Source: Lachnospiraceae bacterium
GTDB taxonomy: Bacteria > Bacillota > Clostridia > Lachnospirales > Lachnospiraceae
DNA length: 64,000 nt
Assembly: GCA_014804425.1 (NCBI GenBank)
Contig: JAAUZV010000007.1
Location: forward strand, 65,969 to 129,968
Reading direction: 5' to 3'
The notes beneath the pieces are model-generated. The model was given only the letters and a program-made list of their open reading frames with translations. It did no database searches and was not told where the DNA came from. The translations under genes and the position numbers were made by a program. This document shows, one piece after another, positions 34,528 to 44,139 of this stretch (its first letter is position 1; every line of letters starts with the position of its first letter).

Positions 34528-36894
34528 TTACTTCTGCAATACGTTGTTCGCTTTTTCGATCATTTCGGCAAGCATTTCTCTTGTCAGGCTGCCGTCACCG
34601 AAACTCAGGTTCCCGCGGATCGGCGTCTGCTCCATCATCGATTTCTGCATCTCCTCGTTGATCGCCTCTTCCGCCGCCGATTTTTCTTTTTTCTCCTCGT
34701 CCCTGCGGGATGTCCAGCCGGCCTCCGCGGAAAAGCCGTCGTCCTCCGCCTCTTCCTCTGCGTTCACGACCTGCGGCATATAATTCTTTAACAACGGCTC
34801 CATGACATTCTTAAGCTCCGGGTGATCCAACAACTCATCCAGCGTCGTGTTAAAGTCAACCGTAAACGGAAGTTTTTCGGTTGACATGACCTCAACGGTC
34901 TCCTCTAACCGGATATCGCGCGAGGATGCGGCAATCTCGATCCCGTAATCGCCGCTCTCCACATACCAGTCATGAATTTCCGTATTAAAATAAGCAAATG
35001 CCCGCTTCTCAAGCTCAAAGGTAACGGTCTTCGTCTGACCAGGTTTTAAGAATACCTTCGTAAATCCGCGCAGTTCTCTGACCGGACGGTTTGCAACTCC
35101 TTTCGGGTTCCGCACATAGAGCTGCACCGCTTCTTTTCCTGCCATTTTTCCCGTGTTTTTAATATCCGCACTGACCATCAGCGTATCGCTATCCATGATC
35201 GCATTCGCGCTGACACGCAGATTGCTGTAAGAAAATGTCGTATAGCTTAAACCATGCCCGAACGGGAATAACACTTCCATCTCGCGTTTGTCATAATAGC
35301 GGTAGCCGACAAAAATACCCTCGCGGTACTCCACCCTGTTTTTTTCACCGGGGAAATTGAGCCATGACGGATTATCCTGCACCCGCAGGGGGAAGGTCTC
35401 CGCAAGCTTCCCGCTCGGATTCACTTTTCCGAAAAGCACGTTTACCGTCGCGCCGCCAACCGCCTGTCCGCCAAGATACACTTCCACCACCGCTTTGACC
35501 TGATCGATCCACGGCATCTCTACCGGAGAACCGTTATGCAGCACCACGACCGTATTCGGCTGAACCTTCGCTACCTCGCTGATCAGATAATTCTGACAGC
35601 GCGGCATGGACATATGTTTCCTGTCATAGCCCTCGGACTCGAAATTATCCGGCAGTCCCGCAAAGATCACGGCAGTCTCCGCCTGTGAAGCGGCTACGAC
35701 CGCCCTGCGGACAAGTTCCTTGTCGATCTCATCCTGCTCATCCTCATAACCCTGTACATAATTGATGTTTGCCTTGATCCCGTATGCGGGATTGTTCACC
35801 GCATCCATGGCGCTCTCCACCTTAAAGCAATTAATGTGGGAGCTGCCGCCGCCCTGAAAACGCGGCTTCTCCGCATATTTTCCGATAAAGGCGATACTGC
35901 CCCTGTTCTCTAACGGCAGCATCTGCTCATTTTTCAAAAGAACAATACACTCTTCCTCGATCTTTCTGCTCAGCTCATGATCGGCATTCATATTCCAGAC
36001 GGTATCCGGTTTTGCCTGTTCCGTATAGCGGTACACAATGTTCAAAATCCGCTCCACGGCTTCATCCAGCACGCTCTCATCCAACGTCCCGTTCTTTACC
36101 GCCTCCACGATCAGCTTATCATTCTCTCCTCTGGAGGATGGCATTTCCAGCTCAAGACCCGCTTCCAGTCCCTTTACACGGTCGTTGACCGCGCCCCAGT
36201 CACTCATGACATATCCGTCAAAACCCCATTCCGTGCGGAGAATGTCTGTTAAGAACTCCCTGCTGTCAGCAACATGCAGTCCGTTCACACGGTTATAGGA
36301 GCACATCACCGTCCACGGCTTTTTGTTTTTGACTGCGCCCTCAAACGCCGCTAAGTAAATCTCTCGCAGCGCTCTCTCATCGATCTCCGAGCTGCTCGTC
36401 AATCTGCGGTATTCCTGATTATTCGCCAGATAGTGCTTTAAGCTCGTCCCGACATTCTGACTCTGCACGCCCTCAATATGCGCGCCGGCGATCTCGGTCG
36501 CCAGATACGGGTCCTCGCTGAAATATTCAAAATTACGCCCGCACAGAGGGGAACGCTTGATATTGGCCGCCGGACCTAAGATCGTACCGACGCCGACTGC
36601 CTGACATTCTTTTCCCAGCGCTTCTCCCATCTCTTTAAGCAGCTCTCTGTCAAAGGAGGCGCTTGTCGCGCACGCAGTCGGAAAGCAGACCGCTTTGATA
36701 CTGTCATTGACGCCGAGATGATCCGCTTCCTCATCCTGCTTACGCAGTCCGTGAGGTCCGTCGCTGACCATATACGCCGGAATATCCAGACGTTCTACCG
36801 CCTTGGTATGCCAGAAATCACTGCCCGAACACATGCCGGCCTTCTCCTCCAACGTCATTTGGGAAATCAATTCTCTCAATTTTGCCTGCTCCAT
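34528..36894 (-). CDS. Beta-glucosidase, glycoside hydrolase family 3
   Basis: The 788-residue cytoplasmic protein has a GH3 N-terminal barrel (about 15-290) with substrate loop VSDGPHGLRKQ and nucleophile Asp232 in YVMSDWGAVND, a GH3 C-terminal domain (about 325-555; KHMSMPRCQNYLI) and a fibronectin-III-like domain (about 580-690). No signal peptide is present, so it would hydrolyse imported cello- or related oligosaccharides, a match to the GH9 enzyme elsewhere in the window. The last 90 residues are a charged tail (NAEEEAEDDGFSAEAGWTSR, EEKKEKSAAEEAINEEM) not needed for GH3 activity. AGGAGGAAGAAA fixes the ATG. Confidence 0.92.
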   Translation of the reverse strand: MEQAKLRELISQMTLEEKAGMCSGSDFWHTKAVERLDIPAYMVSDGPHGLRKQDEEADHLGVNDSIKAVCFPTACATSASFDRELLKEMGEALGKECQAVGVGTILGPAANIKRSPLCGRNFEYFSEDPYLATEIAGAHIEGVQSQNVGTSLKHYLANNQEYRRLTSSSEIDERALREIYLAAFEGAVKNKKPWTVMCSYNRVNGLHVADSREFLTDILRTEWGFDGYVMSDWGAVNDRVKGLEAGLELEMPSSRGENDKLIVEAVKNGTLDESVLDEAVERILNIVYRYTEQAKPDTVWNMNADHELSRKIEEECIVLLKNEQMLPLENRGSIAFIGKYAEKPRFQGGGSSHINCFKVESAMDAVNNPAYGIKANINYVQGYEDEQDEIDKELVRRAVVAASQAETAVIFAGLPDNFESEGYDRKHMSMPRCQNYLISEVAKVQPNTVVVLHNGSPVEMPWIDQVKAVVEVYLGGQAVGGATVNVLFGKVNPSGKLAETFPLRVQDNPSWLNFPGEKNRVEYREGIFVGYRYYDKREMEVLFPFGHGLSYTTFSYSNLRVSANAIMDSDTLMVSADIKNTGKMAGKEAVQLYVRNPKGVANRPVRELRGFTKVFLKPGQTKTVTFELEKRAFAYFNTEIHDWYVESGDYGIEIAASSRDIRLEETVEVMSTEKLPFTVDFNTTLDELLDHPELKNVMEPLLKNYMPQVVNAEEEAEDDGFSAEAGWTSRRDEEKKEKSAAEEAINEEMQKSMMEQTPIRGNLSFGDGSLTREMLAEMIEKANNVLQK

Positions 36895-36972
36895 TTTCTT
36901 CCTCCTTTTTCATTTTAGGCGCTCTGTCTGTAACCGCCCCGCTGACACCCCGATTTCCGATGGGTTCCCTGT

Positions 36973-39900
36973 TTATATTTCCGCACCGTCCATACTGCGG
37001 TAGGAATATCGGTTCTTTCCGGCGTTTTTACTCTCGTAAAGCGCCTCGTCCGCTTTTCCCAGACATTTCTCATAGTCAAAGGTTTCTTTCCTCATGATGG
37101 CGATACCGATACTGCAAAAGATCGGGTACGGCTCTCGCCCTGCCAGTTTTTTCTGAAACTCATTCAGCCGCTGATCCAGGATCTCCCTTGAAACAAAATT
37201 CTTCAAAAATACGATAAACTCATCGCCGCCGAAGCGCCCGACATAATCCGTCCGTCGAAATGTTTCATGCAGAATGTCCACAAACGAACACAAAACGTCG
37301 TCCCCGCCCTGATGACCGTATTTGTCGTTAAACTCTTTGAAATCATCCACATCAAATATAAGGAACGCGCAGGATTCTCCCTCTCTTGCATCCTCCTCCA
37401 TATATTGGATCGTTTTTTCTTCAAACGCCTTGCGGTTAAAAACATTTGTGAGCGGGTCCCTCGTGGCAGCACGTTCGTTTTCAATCTGTCTTACTTTTTT
37501 ATCATTAATATCCTTCAGATAATACAGAGCATACATCTTACCGGTCTCAGGTTCCCGGAACGCATGCACGAACAGCTCCATCCAGTGATATTCATCCTCG
37601 TTCTTCCTGCGGAACTGCACAGTGACCGTCGCCTCTCCCTCCTCATAGGATTGGCGGATGTGGTCCACATTGATGTGCCGGTAATACTCTCTATAATCTT
37701 CTTCCGCCACAACCTCACGCGAATAAGTATCCTGAAGCCGCTGGAATGTCATATTCTGCTGCCTTCCAATCGCCGGGTATTTCTCCCACAGACCGCCTCC
37801 GGAGAGCATCATGCCGGTATCCATATCCACCTCAGCATAAGCACTCATCTCGGAGAGCATCGCCTGATAAAAATCCTCTTTCCGCACATATTGGCGCTTG
37901 ATCGCCTCTCCCTTCGGCAGATGCTTATAGAGCATATCCTTCGTGATGAGATGATAGCCCTTGTATGTATAAACACCGTCCTTCGCCTTGCTTAAACGCC
38001 CCACACAGCGGACGGGAACTTCACCCAGCACCGGATGTCTCCACGGATATTCCAATTCCACGATTTTTCCCGTCAGCATCATATCGCGCACGGCGCTTTC
38101 GACATAGCTCTGATAGCCGTCAACAATATTACCGTGCCAATGCTCATAACAGGCTTCACCGCTTATATTGCTCTGCGTGCCGAGCAGCTCGCTCATGCCC
38201 TTATCGACATACATGCGGCCGCCACCCTTGTTCGTGTCCATCTCGATCATCCACATGCCGATGCGCATATCCTTGAGAATGTCCGCTTCCCGCACGAGAT
38301 TTAACGTCTCGGAAATGACTTCTTCCTTTTTGTCCGCCGTCATGACGCCTCTCTGCAGCAGAAGATTTCTGAGCACCGGCGCCGTGCGGACCAAAAGCTC
38401 CTCATGATAGGAATCCTTTTTCGGATTATCGACACCGACAAAACCAAGCACCTTTCCATCATGTAAAAGCGGTACGACAATCAGCCTGCGGATATTCTGC
38501 TCATGTAATATTTTCCACATTTCCGGTGCGGATTCCCTATAAACATCAATATCGGGAATCACCTCCGCCATGCCTGTGGCAAAGCGTTCCATCCATGGCT
38601 CTACCAGACTCTCTGGGACGGACAACAGCTCCGCCTGCATGCTTTGTACCTGATTTTCACACCACTCGTACAGATTGCTCCATGCATGATTGTTCTCGGA
38701 ATATAAAAATAAATAGCTGCGTTCCGCCTTATAAAATTCCCCGGTCTCATGTAAATATTCCTGAACCGCCGTGTCCAGATCCTTGTGATCGATCAGCGCC
38801 GCCATGCTTTTCAGAGCCTGCTCGCTGACTTTTAAGCGTTCCTCCAGTCCGGTCTGCATCTGCTCCATTGCGGATATATCATAGGCGGTCTCTAAACGCG
38901 CCGGTCTTCCGTTCCAATGAATGAGCGTATCCTTCCTGCCATACCCGCTGACTCCGGCAGCGCGCTTTGCCGCCGCGTTCATATAATAAAGCTCATCACT
39001 GTCTGTATCTTTGATATATATGGCTTCCTCGAGCTCATCGAGCACGGCTTTATAATCGTTTTCCGGACAGTTCCCCGCATGCCATTCACGGCTTTCTTCC
39101 CCGCCCGTTTGTTCCGGCGCTGCCTGTGCGTCCTTTTTCCAGTCCTCCTGCTCTTTGCCGTCAAAAAGATAACGGCGCTCAAATTCCCCGGCATCGACCG
39201 GTCTGCTGAAATAATAGCCCTGCATGAGTTCCGGCAGCAAACCCTTTAATGCACGCAGCTCGCAGGCATTCTCCACACCCTCACAGCAGACGCGGATCTG
39301 GACACTGTGCGCAAGCTCCAGCACATTTTGAAGCAGACGGTAATGATAGGCGCTTTGCCCAATGCTGCTGATCATGCTTCTGTCAATCTTCACCTCATCG
39401 ACCGCAAGGCTCTTTAAGTAGCTTAAGCCCGAATAGCCTGTCCCGAAATCATCGACGGAAATCTGAATCCCACGCCTTCCCCATTGATAAAAAAGCTGAT
39501 TATACTTTGCAAAATCCTGAAGCTGCGTACTTTCCCTCAATTCCATGACAACCGCGTCTCCGGGCAGCTTAAAACGGTCAAGCAGTTCATAGATCGTATC
39601 ACTTAATTCTTTTTGATGAAGCTGAACATAGGAAAGGTTGATGCTCATGGTAAACTTCGGATTCTGCCTGCGCCATTCCTTACACTGGCGTACCGCTTCC
39701 TGCAGCACCCAGTTTCCGACCGGAATGATCATGCCGTTCTGCTCCAAAATACTAATGAACCTATCCGGAAGAACCACGCCGTGATATGCCGAACGGAAAC
39801 GCAAAAGCGCCTCCGCGCCGACAACCTCCATCGTCCGCGCATCAACCTTCGGCTGATAGTTCAGGAAAAAACCCTCACAATGATCTTGAACGCTGCGCCG

Positions 39901-40824
39901 CATTTCATCCCCAAGGTCGATCAAAAACAGCTGCTTGGTATAATCCTCCGCCGAAAAGAACACCAATTGATTTTTTCCTGCTTTTTTCGCACGGTCAAGC
40001 GCACTCTCCGCATACATATAGATCGTGTTGGCATCATGCACATCGGCCATCGGATAAGTGGCTGCTCCCGCGGAAAAAGTACAGCCCCCGCCAAGCTGTT
40101 TGCGGATACTTTCATACACCGACGCTACCATCTCACTCTGATAGCCGACAAAATTAATGGCAAAATGATCGCCGTCAAGGCGGTAAATACGAAATTTATC
40201 ATCAATACAGTCTTCCATGATGAGCGTCACATTTTTCAAAATGCGGTTTCCGTGCGCTCTGCCGTATTTTTTATTGATATTCTTGAAATCATCGACGCCG
40301 AGAACAAGAAGCGTCCCTTCTTTTTTCTGATGCAGCGTCTCCTCAAAATCTTCCGTAAACTTGGAACTATTAAAAAGCCCCGTCAGAGAATCCGTCTTGC
40401 CGAGCAGCGCCGTATCGGAAATACGCCCCATCATAAAAAGGCGCTTTCCCTGCTCATCATAGACAACCTTGCCGCGGCAGCTGATCCATACCTGATTTCC
40501 CTCACGGTCAACAAGGCGGTACTCCATATCATGCGTATCCTGTTTCCCCTCCAGCACATAGCGGATATCCTGCTCCAATGCCGCCGCGTCATGGTCATAG
40601 ACCGCTTTTGAATACTCCTCTATGCTATATCCGCCCTCCGGATTTCTCGGAAGCGGATAACGTTCCGCAATATTCCCCCAATAATAAAACCGTTTGGTAT
40701 CCAGCCTTGCAATATAGAGATAATCGTCCGTACTCTCGTTCAAAATGCGCAGGGTTTCACAGTATTGTTTGAACAGTTTTTCCTCCTGTTCGCCGAATAC
40801 CTCACCGTTCGCGTTTTGTCCCAT
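36973..40824 (-). CDS. Multidomain cyclic-di-GMP protein: PAS-GGDEF-EAL-GAF-PAS-GGDEF
   Basis: This 1283-residue protein has no membrane segment. Order: PAS (about 30-140), degenerate GGDEF (about 140-290; RLDGDHF replaces GGDEF at 215-221, so probably inactive or GTP-sensing), EAL (about 305-550) with EALLR at 338-342, DDFGTGYS at 458-465 and CCEGVEN at 513-519, so the phosphodiesterase site looks intact. Then comes a GAF-like region (about 690-840), a PAS region (about 890-1110) and a C-terminal GGDEF with GGDEF at 1199-1203 and an RRTD inhibitory site just before it. One protein therefore seems able both to make and to break cyclic-di-GMP. GGGGGAAG precedes the ATG. GH3 follows on the same strand after 78 bases. 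Confidence 0.9.
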   Translation of the reverse strand: MGQNANGEVFGEQEEKLFKQYCETLRILNESTDDYLYIARLDTKRFYYWGNIAERYPLPRNPEGGYSIEEYSKAVYDHDAAALEQDIRYVLEGKQDTHDMEYRLVDREGNQVWISCRGKVVYDEQGKRLFMMGRISDTALLGKTDSLTGLFNSSKFTEDFEETLHQKKEGTLLVLGVDDFKNINKKYGRAHGNRILKNVTLIMEDCIDDKFRIYRLDGDHFAINFVGYQSEMVASVYESIRKQLGGGCTFSAGAATYPMADVHDANTIYMYAESALDRAKKAGKNQLVFFSAEDYTKQLFLIDLGDEMRRSVQDHCEGFFLNYQPKVDARTMEVVGAEALLRFRSAYHGVVLPDRFISILEQNGMIIPVGNWVLQEAVRQCKEWRRQNPKFTMSINLSYVQLHQKELSDTIYELLDRFKLPGDAVVMELRESTQLQDFAKYNQLFYQWGRRGIQISVDDFGTGYSGLSYLKSLAVDEVKIDRSMISSIGQSAYHYRLLQNVLELAHSVQIRVCCEGVENACELRALKGLLPELMQGYYFSRPVDAGEFERRYLFDGKEQEDWKKDAQAAPEQTGGEESREWHAGNCPENDYKAVLDELEEAIYIKDTDSDELYYMNAAAKRAAGVSGYGRKDTLIHWNGRPARLETAYDISAMEQMQTGLEERLKVSEQALKSMAALIDHKDLDTAVQEYLHETGEFYKAERSYLFLYSENNHAWSNLYEWCENQVQSMQAELLSVPESLVEPWMERFATGMAEVIPDIDVYRESAPEMWKILHEQNIRRLIVVPLLHDGKVLGFVGVDNPKKDSYHEELLVRTAPVLRNLLLQRGVMTADKKEEVISETLNLVREADILKDMRIGMWMIEMDTNKGGGRMYVDKGMSELLGTQSNISGEACYEHWHGNIVDGYQSYVESAVRDMMLTGKIVELEYPWRHPVLGEVPVRCVGRLSKAKDGVYTYKGYHLITKDMLYKHLPKGEAIKRQYVRKEDFYQAMLSEMSAYAEVDMDTGMMLSGGGLWEKYPAIGRQQNMTFQRLQDTYSREVVAEEDYREYYRHINVDHIRQSYEEGEATVTVQFRRKNEDEYHWMELFVHAFREPETGKMYALYYLKDINDKKVRQIENERAATRDPLTNVFNRKAFEEKTIQYMEEDAREGESCAFLIFDVDDFKEFNDKYGHQGGDDVLCSFVDILHETFRRTDYVGRFGGDEFIVFLKNFVSREILDQRLNEFQKKLAGREPYPIFCSIGIAIMRKETFDYEKCLGKADEALYESKNAGKNRYSYRSMDGAEI

Positions 40825-40863
40825 GAACTACTTCCCCCTCGAATGTCCCGTTTTACTCATTTA

Positions 40864-40892
40864 ATTTTATAACAGATGGGGATGTGTTGCAA
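40864..40892 (-). promoter_or_regulatory. Predicted promoter of the GGDEF-EAL gene
   Basis: On the minus strand TTGCAA, a 17-base spacer and TAAAAT lie 39 bases before the start codon. Confidence 0.55.
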
Positions 40893-40963
40893 GTACAGAT
40901 ATGCTTTCGGCATGTGCAAATTAGGCATAAAAAAAGACTATTTGTGAAAAAAAGCTATCGGCG

Positions 40964-40992
40964 TTTTGCAATTTCCAAAGATGTGCTATAAT
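40964..40992 (+). promoter_or_regulatory. Predicted promoter of the histidine phosphatase gene
   Basis: A perfect TATAAT lies 45 bases before the start codon. TTTTGC is 17 bases upstream of it; TTGCAA is nearer but only 15 bases away. Confidence 0.5.
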
Positions 40993-41037
40993 AGGCGCGA
41001 TAAAACAATTATGATGCCGCTTGCGCACTGAGAAAGA

Positions 41038-41892
41038 ATGGACAATTTTATGAAACTGATCTTTATCCGACATGCAGAACCCGATTATGAACATGATTCT
41101 TTAACAGAAAAAGGCTTCCGCGAAGCGGAGCTTGTCGCCAAGCGCGCAAAAGACTGGCGTGTCAGCCAGTTCTACTGCTCTCCCTTGGGGCGGGCACAGG
41201 CGACCGCGGCGCCGACGCTTCACGCGCATCATGTCAGCCTGACAACCGTTTTTCCGGAACCGGCGCCGGATGTTCTTCATAAGCCGGACCCGGACAAAGC
41301 GATCGTCTACCCTTGGCTGCGCGAGCTGCATGCGCCCGTCGATACCGAATTACATCCCGATCACCGCTTTATTCCTTGGGACTTAACGCCCGCTTATTTT
41401 AACGAGCATCCCCTGCTGCTTGACAAAGAGCGCTGGAGAGAAGCCGAATTGATGAAGCATTGTGATCTGGGAAATCAGGCGGACTGGATCTATGAACGCC
41501 TGGACGGACTGCTCGCCCTGCACGGTTACCGGCGGGACGGACTCTGCTACCGCACTGACGGGACACACGGGACGAGCAACGATTTTATGAAATACGACGG
41601 CACCTCTGTCGCCTGCATGAAGGAGGCGGACGGTGAGGAGGAAGTGCTTGTCTTTTTCTGCCATCTCGGCGTCATGATGATGATGCTCTCCCACCTGATC
41701 AACACGGCGCCGCACGCTATGCTTCACGGCTTTTTCGTTCCCCCTGCGTCCGTGACGATCCTCTCCGCCGAGGAGCGGATTCCGGGGCAGGCCTATTTCC
41801 GTGTGCAGACCGCGGGCGATACCTCTCATTTCCGCATTGCGGGCGAACCGGTCTCCTATTACGGGGGCTTCGCCATGCCGTTTCAGGAGTGA
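41038..41892 (+). CDS. Histidine phosphatase family protein (phosphoglycerate mutase-like)
   Basis: The 284-residue protein begins MKLIFIRHAEPDYEHDSLTEKG, the RHG-type motif (here RHA) with the catalytic His, and ends its core with VLVFFCHLGVMMMML, where the second catalytic His sits. It is longer than typical members, with extra segments in the middle (DKAIVYPWLRELHAPVD and DGLCYRTDGTHGTSNDF). It should remove phosphate from a small metabolite, not identified. The start is uncertain: ATG 41038 and ATG 41050 both lack a strong ribosome binding site, and the second begins exactly at the first strand. It is convergent with the cupin gene. Confidence 0.8.
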   Translation: MDNFMKLIFIRHAEPDYEHDSLTEKGFREAELVAKRAKDWRVSQFYCSPLGRAQATAAPTLHAHHVSLTTVFPEPAPDVLHKPDPDKAIVYPWLRELHAPVDTELHPDHRFIPWDLTPAYFNEHPLLLDKERWREAELMKHCDLGNQADWIYERLDGLLALHGYRRDGLCYRTDGTHGTSNDFMKYDGTSVACMKEADGEEEVLVFFCHLGVMMMMLSHLINTAPHAMLHGFFVPPASVTILSAEERIPGQAYFRVQTAGDTSHFRIAGEPVSYYGGFAMPFQE

Positions 41893-41915
41893 CCGGCATG
41901 CGGATACCCTCCCAC

Positions 41916-42245
41916 TTACTGCTGCGGAACCACCGCGTAAAAAATCAGATCGGCATCCGTGTCATTCACGATCGTATGGCTGTGTCCCTTCGGACAGTAA
42001 TGGCACATGCCGGCATTTAAGCGCTCCTCGGCGCCGTCCAAGACCGCCTTCCCGCTTCCCTCCAAGATCAAAACGATCTCGCTGTTCTCCTCATGCGTAT
42101 GCAGTCCGACGGTTGCACCCGGAATTAAACGGCAGCGCATGATCCGGTTTAATTCATCCACATGCATCTTTGCCCGCATTTCCTTTTCGCCGCCCTTAAA
42201 CGCAGGCAGGATGGTTTCTTCCATACTCATAAAATCAATGATCAT
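41916..42245 (-). CDS. Single-domain cupin protein
   Basis: The 109-residue protein is one cupin barrel with PGATVGLHTHEENSEIVLILEG (first motif, two His and a Glu as metal ligands) and MCHYCPKGHSHTIVND (second motif, another His). Such proteins bind a divalent metal and act as small isomerases or sensors; the reaction here is unknown. GGAGGAAAAAGAT places the start at 42245; the track's first ATG at 42260 overlaps that site. Confidence 0.85.
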   Translation of the reverse strand: MIIDFMSMEETILPAFKGGEKEMRAKMHVDELNRIMRCRLIPGATVGLHTHEENSEIVLILEGSGKAVLDGAEERLNAGMCHYCPKGHSHTIVNDTDADLIFYAVVPQQ

Positions 42246-42407
42246 ATCTTTTTCCTCCATGATAAAAAGCGTTTTCCGTTATGGTTACTATACCAAATGA
42301 CCGACAAAGCTACAATAAAAAAATGCGATGACCGCTTCACGGTCGCTTGTTTTTTCCCTGCGCCTGTTATATCATCATCTTATGGCTTAAAAAGGAGGTA
42401 TCTGTCC

Positions 42408-43304
42408 ATGAATGAAACAGAAGAAAAAAGACCGGTTCCCGCGTGGGCTGCATTGCTCCCCGAAAATGAATTTATCAGTTATCTGCCTTCTTATACGGGC
42501 GGCGCATATTTTGACCTGTTTGACGAATATACCTATCCATGCAAAGAAACCGGCGATATTACTTACTATGTCTACGATCCCGTAAAGCAGGGCGCAGACC
42601 CGAACGGTACCTATCCCGTGCTTGTCTGGCTTCATGGAGCGACCAACTCCCTGAACGGAAAATTCTGCATCTGCAACTGCGGCGGAGAACAATTCGCCTC
42701 GCCCGATTATCAAAAAGCAATAGGCGGAGCCTATATTATCGTGCCGCTTGCCAATGAAAAAACCGATGAAAACGGCAGGCTTACCGAGACATTTTCGGAA
42801 CAATATCTCCATCCGCTGAAAAGCATCATCGAGCGCGTCTGCCTGAACGCGGCCACCGGCAAAATTTTTGCCATGGGCGGTTCCCTCGGCGGTTTTATGA
42901 CATGGAAGCTCGCGGAGCGTTTCCCCGACCTGTTCGACGGAATCATCCCGATCTCCACAAATTATGTCCCCGCAGACGAGCTTTTAGAGGACATTGCCCG
43001 GCACAATGTCGCGGTTTTCGTAACATTGGGCCAACACGATGAAACACTGAATTTTGAGAAAGACATCGCGCCCCACATACAAAAGATGGAGAACTTGGGA
43101 TTCCTATGCTATTTCCCTGAGTGGGTGAAAAACGGCGACGGCGGCGTTGCTTCACTGTTCTACGGCTGGGAGATGGGGCAGCACTGCATGATCAATCAAA
43201 TTCAGGCGAACCTCTTTTACGATAACGGCGCACCGTACGATCCGCGTCTGCCGCACGGTGTTACAGGCTGGATCAGGCAGGTATGCGAAAACAGGACAGA
43301 ATAA
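42408..43304 (+). CDS. Alpha/beta hydrolase, esterase-like
   Basis: The 298-residue protein has an alpha/beta hydrolase core: YPVLVWLHGATNS (oxyanion-side loop), the nucleophile elbow AMGGSLGGFM, FVTLGQHDET with the likely Asp and GQH, and a C-terminal MGQHCMIN that may carry the catalytic His. This resembles PHB depolymerase/acetyl esterase-like peptidases of the esterase D group. There is no signal peptide, so an intracellular ester, possibly a deacetylation of imported sugars, is the likely substrate. AAAGGAGGTATCTGTCC fixes the start at 42408; the track extended 82 codons into the cupin leader. Confidence 0.82.
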   Translation: MNETEEKRPVPAWAALLPENEFISYLPSYTGGAYFDLFDEYTYPCKETGDITYYVYDPVKQGADPNGTYPVLVWLHGATNSLNGKFCICNCGGEQFASPDYQKAIGGAYIIVPLANEKTDENGRLTETFSEQYLHPLKSIIERVCLNAATGKIFAMGGSLGGFMTWKLAERFPDLFDGIIPISTNYVPADELLEDIARHNVAVFVTLGQHDETLNFEKDIAPHIQKMENLGFLCYFPEWVKNGDGGVASLFYGWEMGQHCMINQIQANLFYDNGAPYDPRLPHGVTGWIRQVCENRTE

Positions 43305-43364
43305 AAACGAAATGCAGAGAACAGCCCTGACATGGCAGCTTTCTACACACAACGGAGGTTTTGC

Positions 43365-44057
43365 ATGACAACGATTGCGGTAATTGACGACGACCTTTAT
43401 ATCGGCGACCTGATCGAACGGCTTCTGCGCGGCAGCGGCTATGACGTGCTGCGCGCCTATTCGGGAACGGAAGCAAAGCTGTTATTGTCCACAAAGAAAC
43501 CCGACCTGATCTTATTGGATCTCATGCTGCCCGGACTTTCCGGCGAGGAGGTTCTTGCGGATATTCAGGAAACGCCGGTTATCGTGATCAGCGCCAAACA
43601 AGAGATACAGGACAAGGTTTCCCTTCTCCGCGGCGGCGCTGCGGATTACCTTACAAAACCCTTCGATACAGAGGAGCTTCTTGCACGGGTTGACGTCCAG
43701 CTCCGCATGAGACATCCGGCAAAAGAGAACCCTTCCGCCCCGCAGCAGCATTCACTATTATGTTTTGAAGAACTGACGCTGGACTGCGACACGCATGAAA
43801 TTTTTGCGGACGGTACCTCCGCGCATCTCACCAAAACCGAATATGCGATTTTAAAGCTGCTGCTTCAAAATCCGCGTCAGGTCATCACGCGTTCCCTTCT
43901 TTTGGATCGCATCAGCGAGGATACGCCCGACTGCACGGAAAACTCCTTAAAGGTGCATATCAGTAATTTAAGAAGTAAATTACGGGCATTAAACGGAAAA
44001 GAATACATTGAAGCGGTCTGGGGAATCGGCTTTAAGCTAAGGCCCGACGAATCTTAA
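43365..44057 (+). CDS. OmpR-family response regulator
   Basis: The 230-residue protein has a receiver domain (1-115; acidic pocket in VIDDDLYIGD, phosphorylated Asp in LILLDLMLPG, conserved Lys in YLTKPFDTEELL) and a C-terminal winged helix (about 130-228; HLTKTEYAILKLLLQNPRQVITRSLLLDRI and SLKVHISNLRSKLRAL). It is the first gene of a regulator-ABC-permease-kinase unit. Four phased CTTWAC repeats start two bases inside its coding end region and run into the gap before the ABC genes, so it probably activates them. The ATG at 43365 follows CGGAGG. Confidence 0.93.
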   Translation: MTTIAVIDDDLYIGDLIERLLRGSGYDVLRAYSGTEAKLLLSTKKPDLILLDLMLPGLSGEEVLADIQETPVIVISAKQEIQDKVSLLRGGAADYLTKPFDTEELLARVDVQLRMRHPAKENPSAPQQHSLLCFEELTLDCDTHEIFADGTSAHLTKTEYAILKLLLQNPRQVITRSLLLDRISEDTPDCTENSLKVHISNLRSKLRALNGKEYIEAVWGIGFKLRPDES

Positions 44058-44093
44058 CCGTTTCTTTACGTTTTTCTTTACCGCTTTCTTAAC
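44053..44093 (+). promoter_or_regulatory. Four phased CTTWAC direct repeats, likely response-regulator sites
   Basis: CTTAAC (44053), CTTTAC (44064), CTTTAC (44076) and CTTAAC (44088) recur every 11-12 bases. OmpR-family dimers bind such tandem direct half sites on one face of the helix. The array covers the -35 region of the transporter promoter. Confidence 0.75.
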
Positions 44094-44109
44094 CCGCACT
44101 CAATATGAT
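44081..44109 (+). promoter_or_regulatory. Activator-dependent-looking promoter of the ABC-kinase genes
   Basis: TATGAT at 44104-44109 is a fair -10 box, but the hexamer 17 bases upstream (CCGCTT) is a poor -35. With the CTTWAC array on top of it, activation by the phosphorylated regulator is expected. Confidence 0.55.
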
Positions 44110-44139
44110 AACCTTATCAAATCACGCAGGAGGTATCAT

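Noticed and set aside
39613-40611. 332-codon plus-strand frame opposite the GGDEF-EAL gene
   Set aside because: It mirrors conserved catalytic sequence on the other strand and has no start signals.
42310-42358. Possible terminator GACCG-CTTCA-CGGTC followed by T residues before the esterase gene
   Set aside because: The stem is only five secure pairs and no upstream plus-strand gene needs it.
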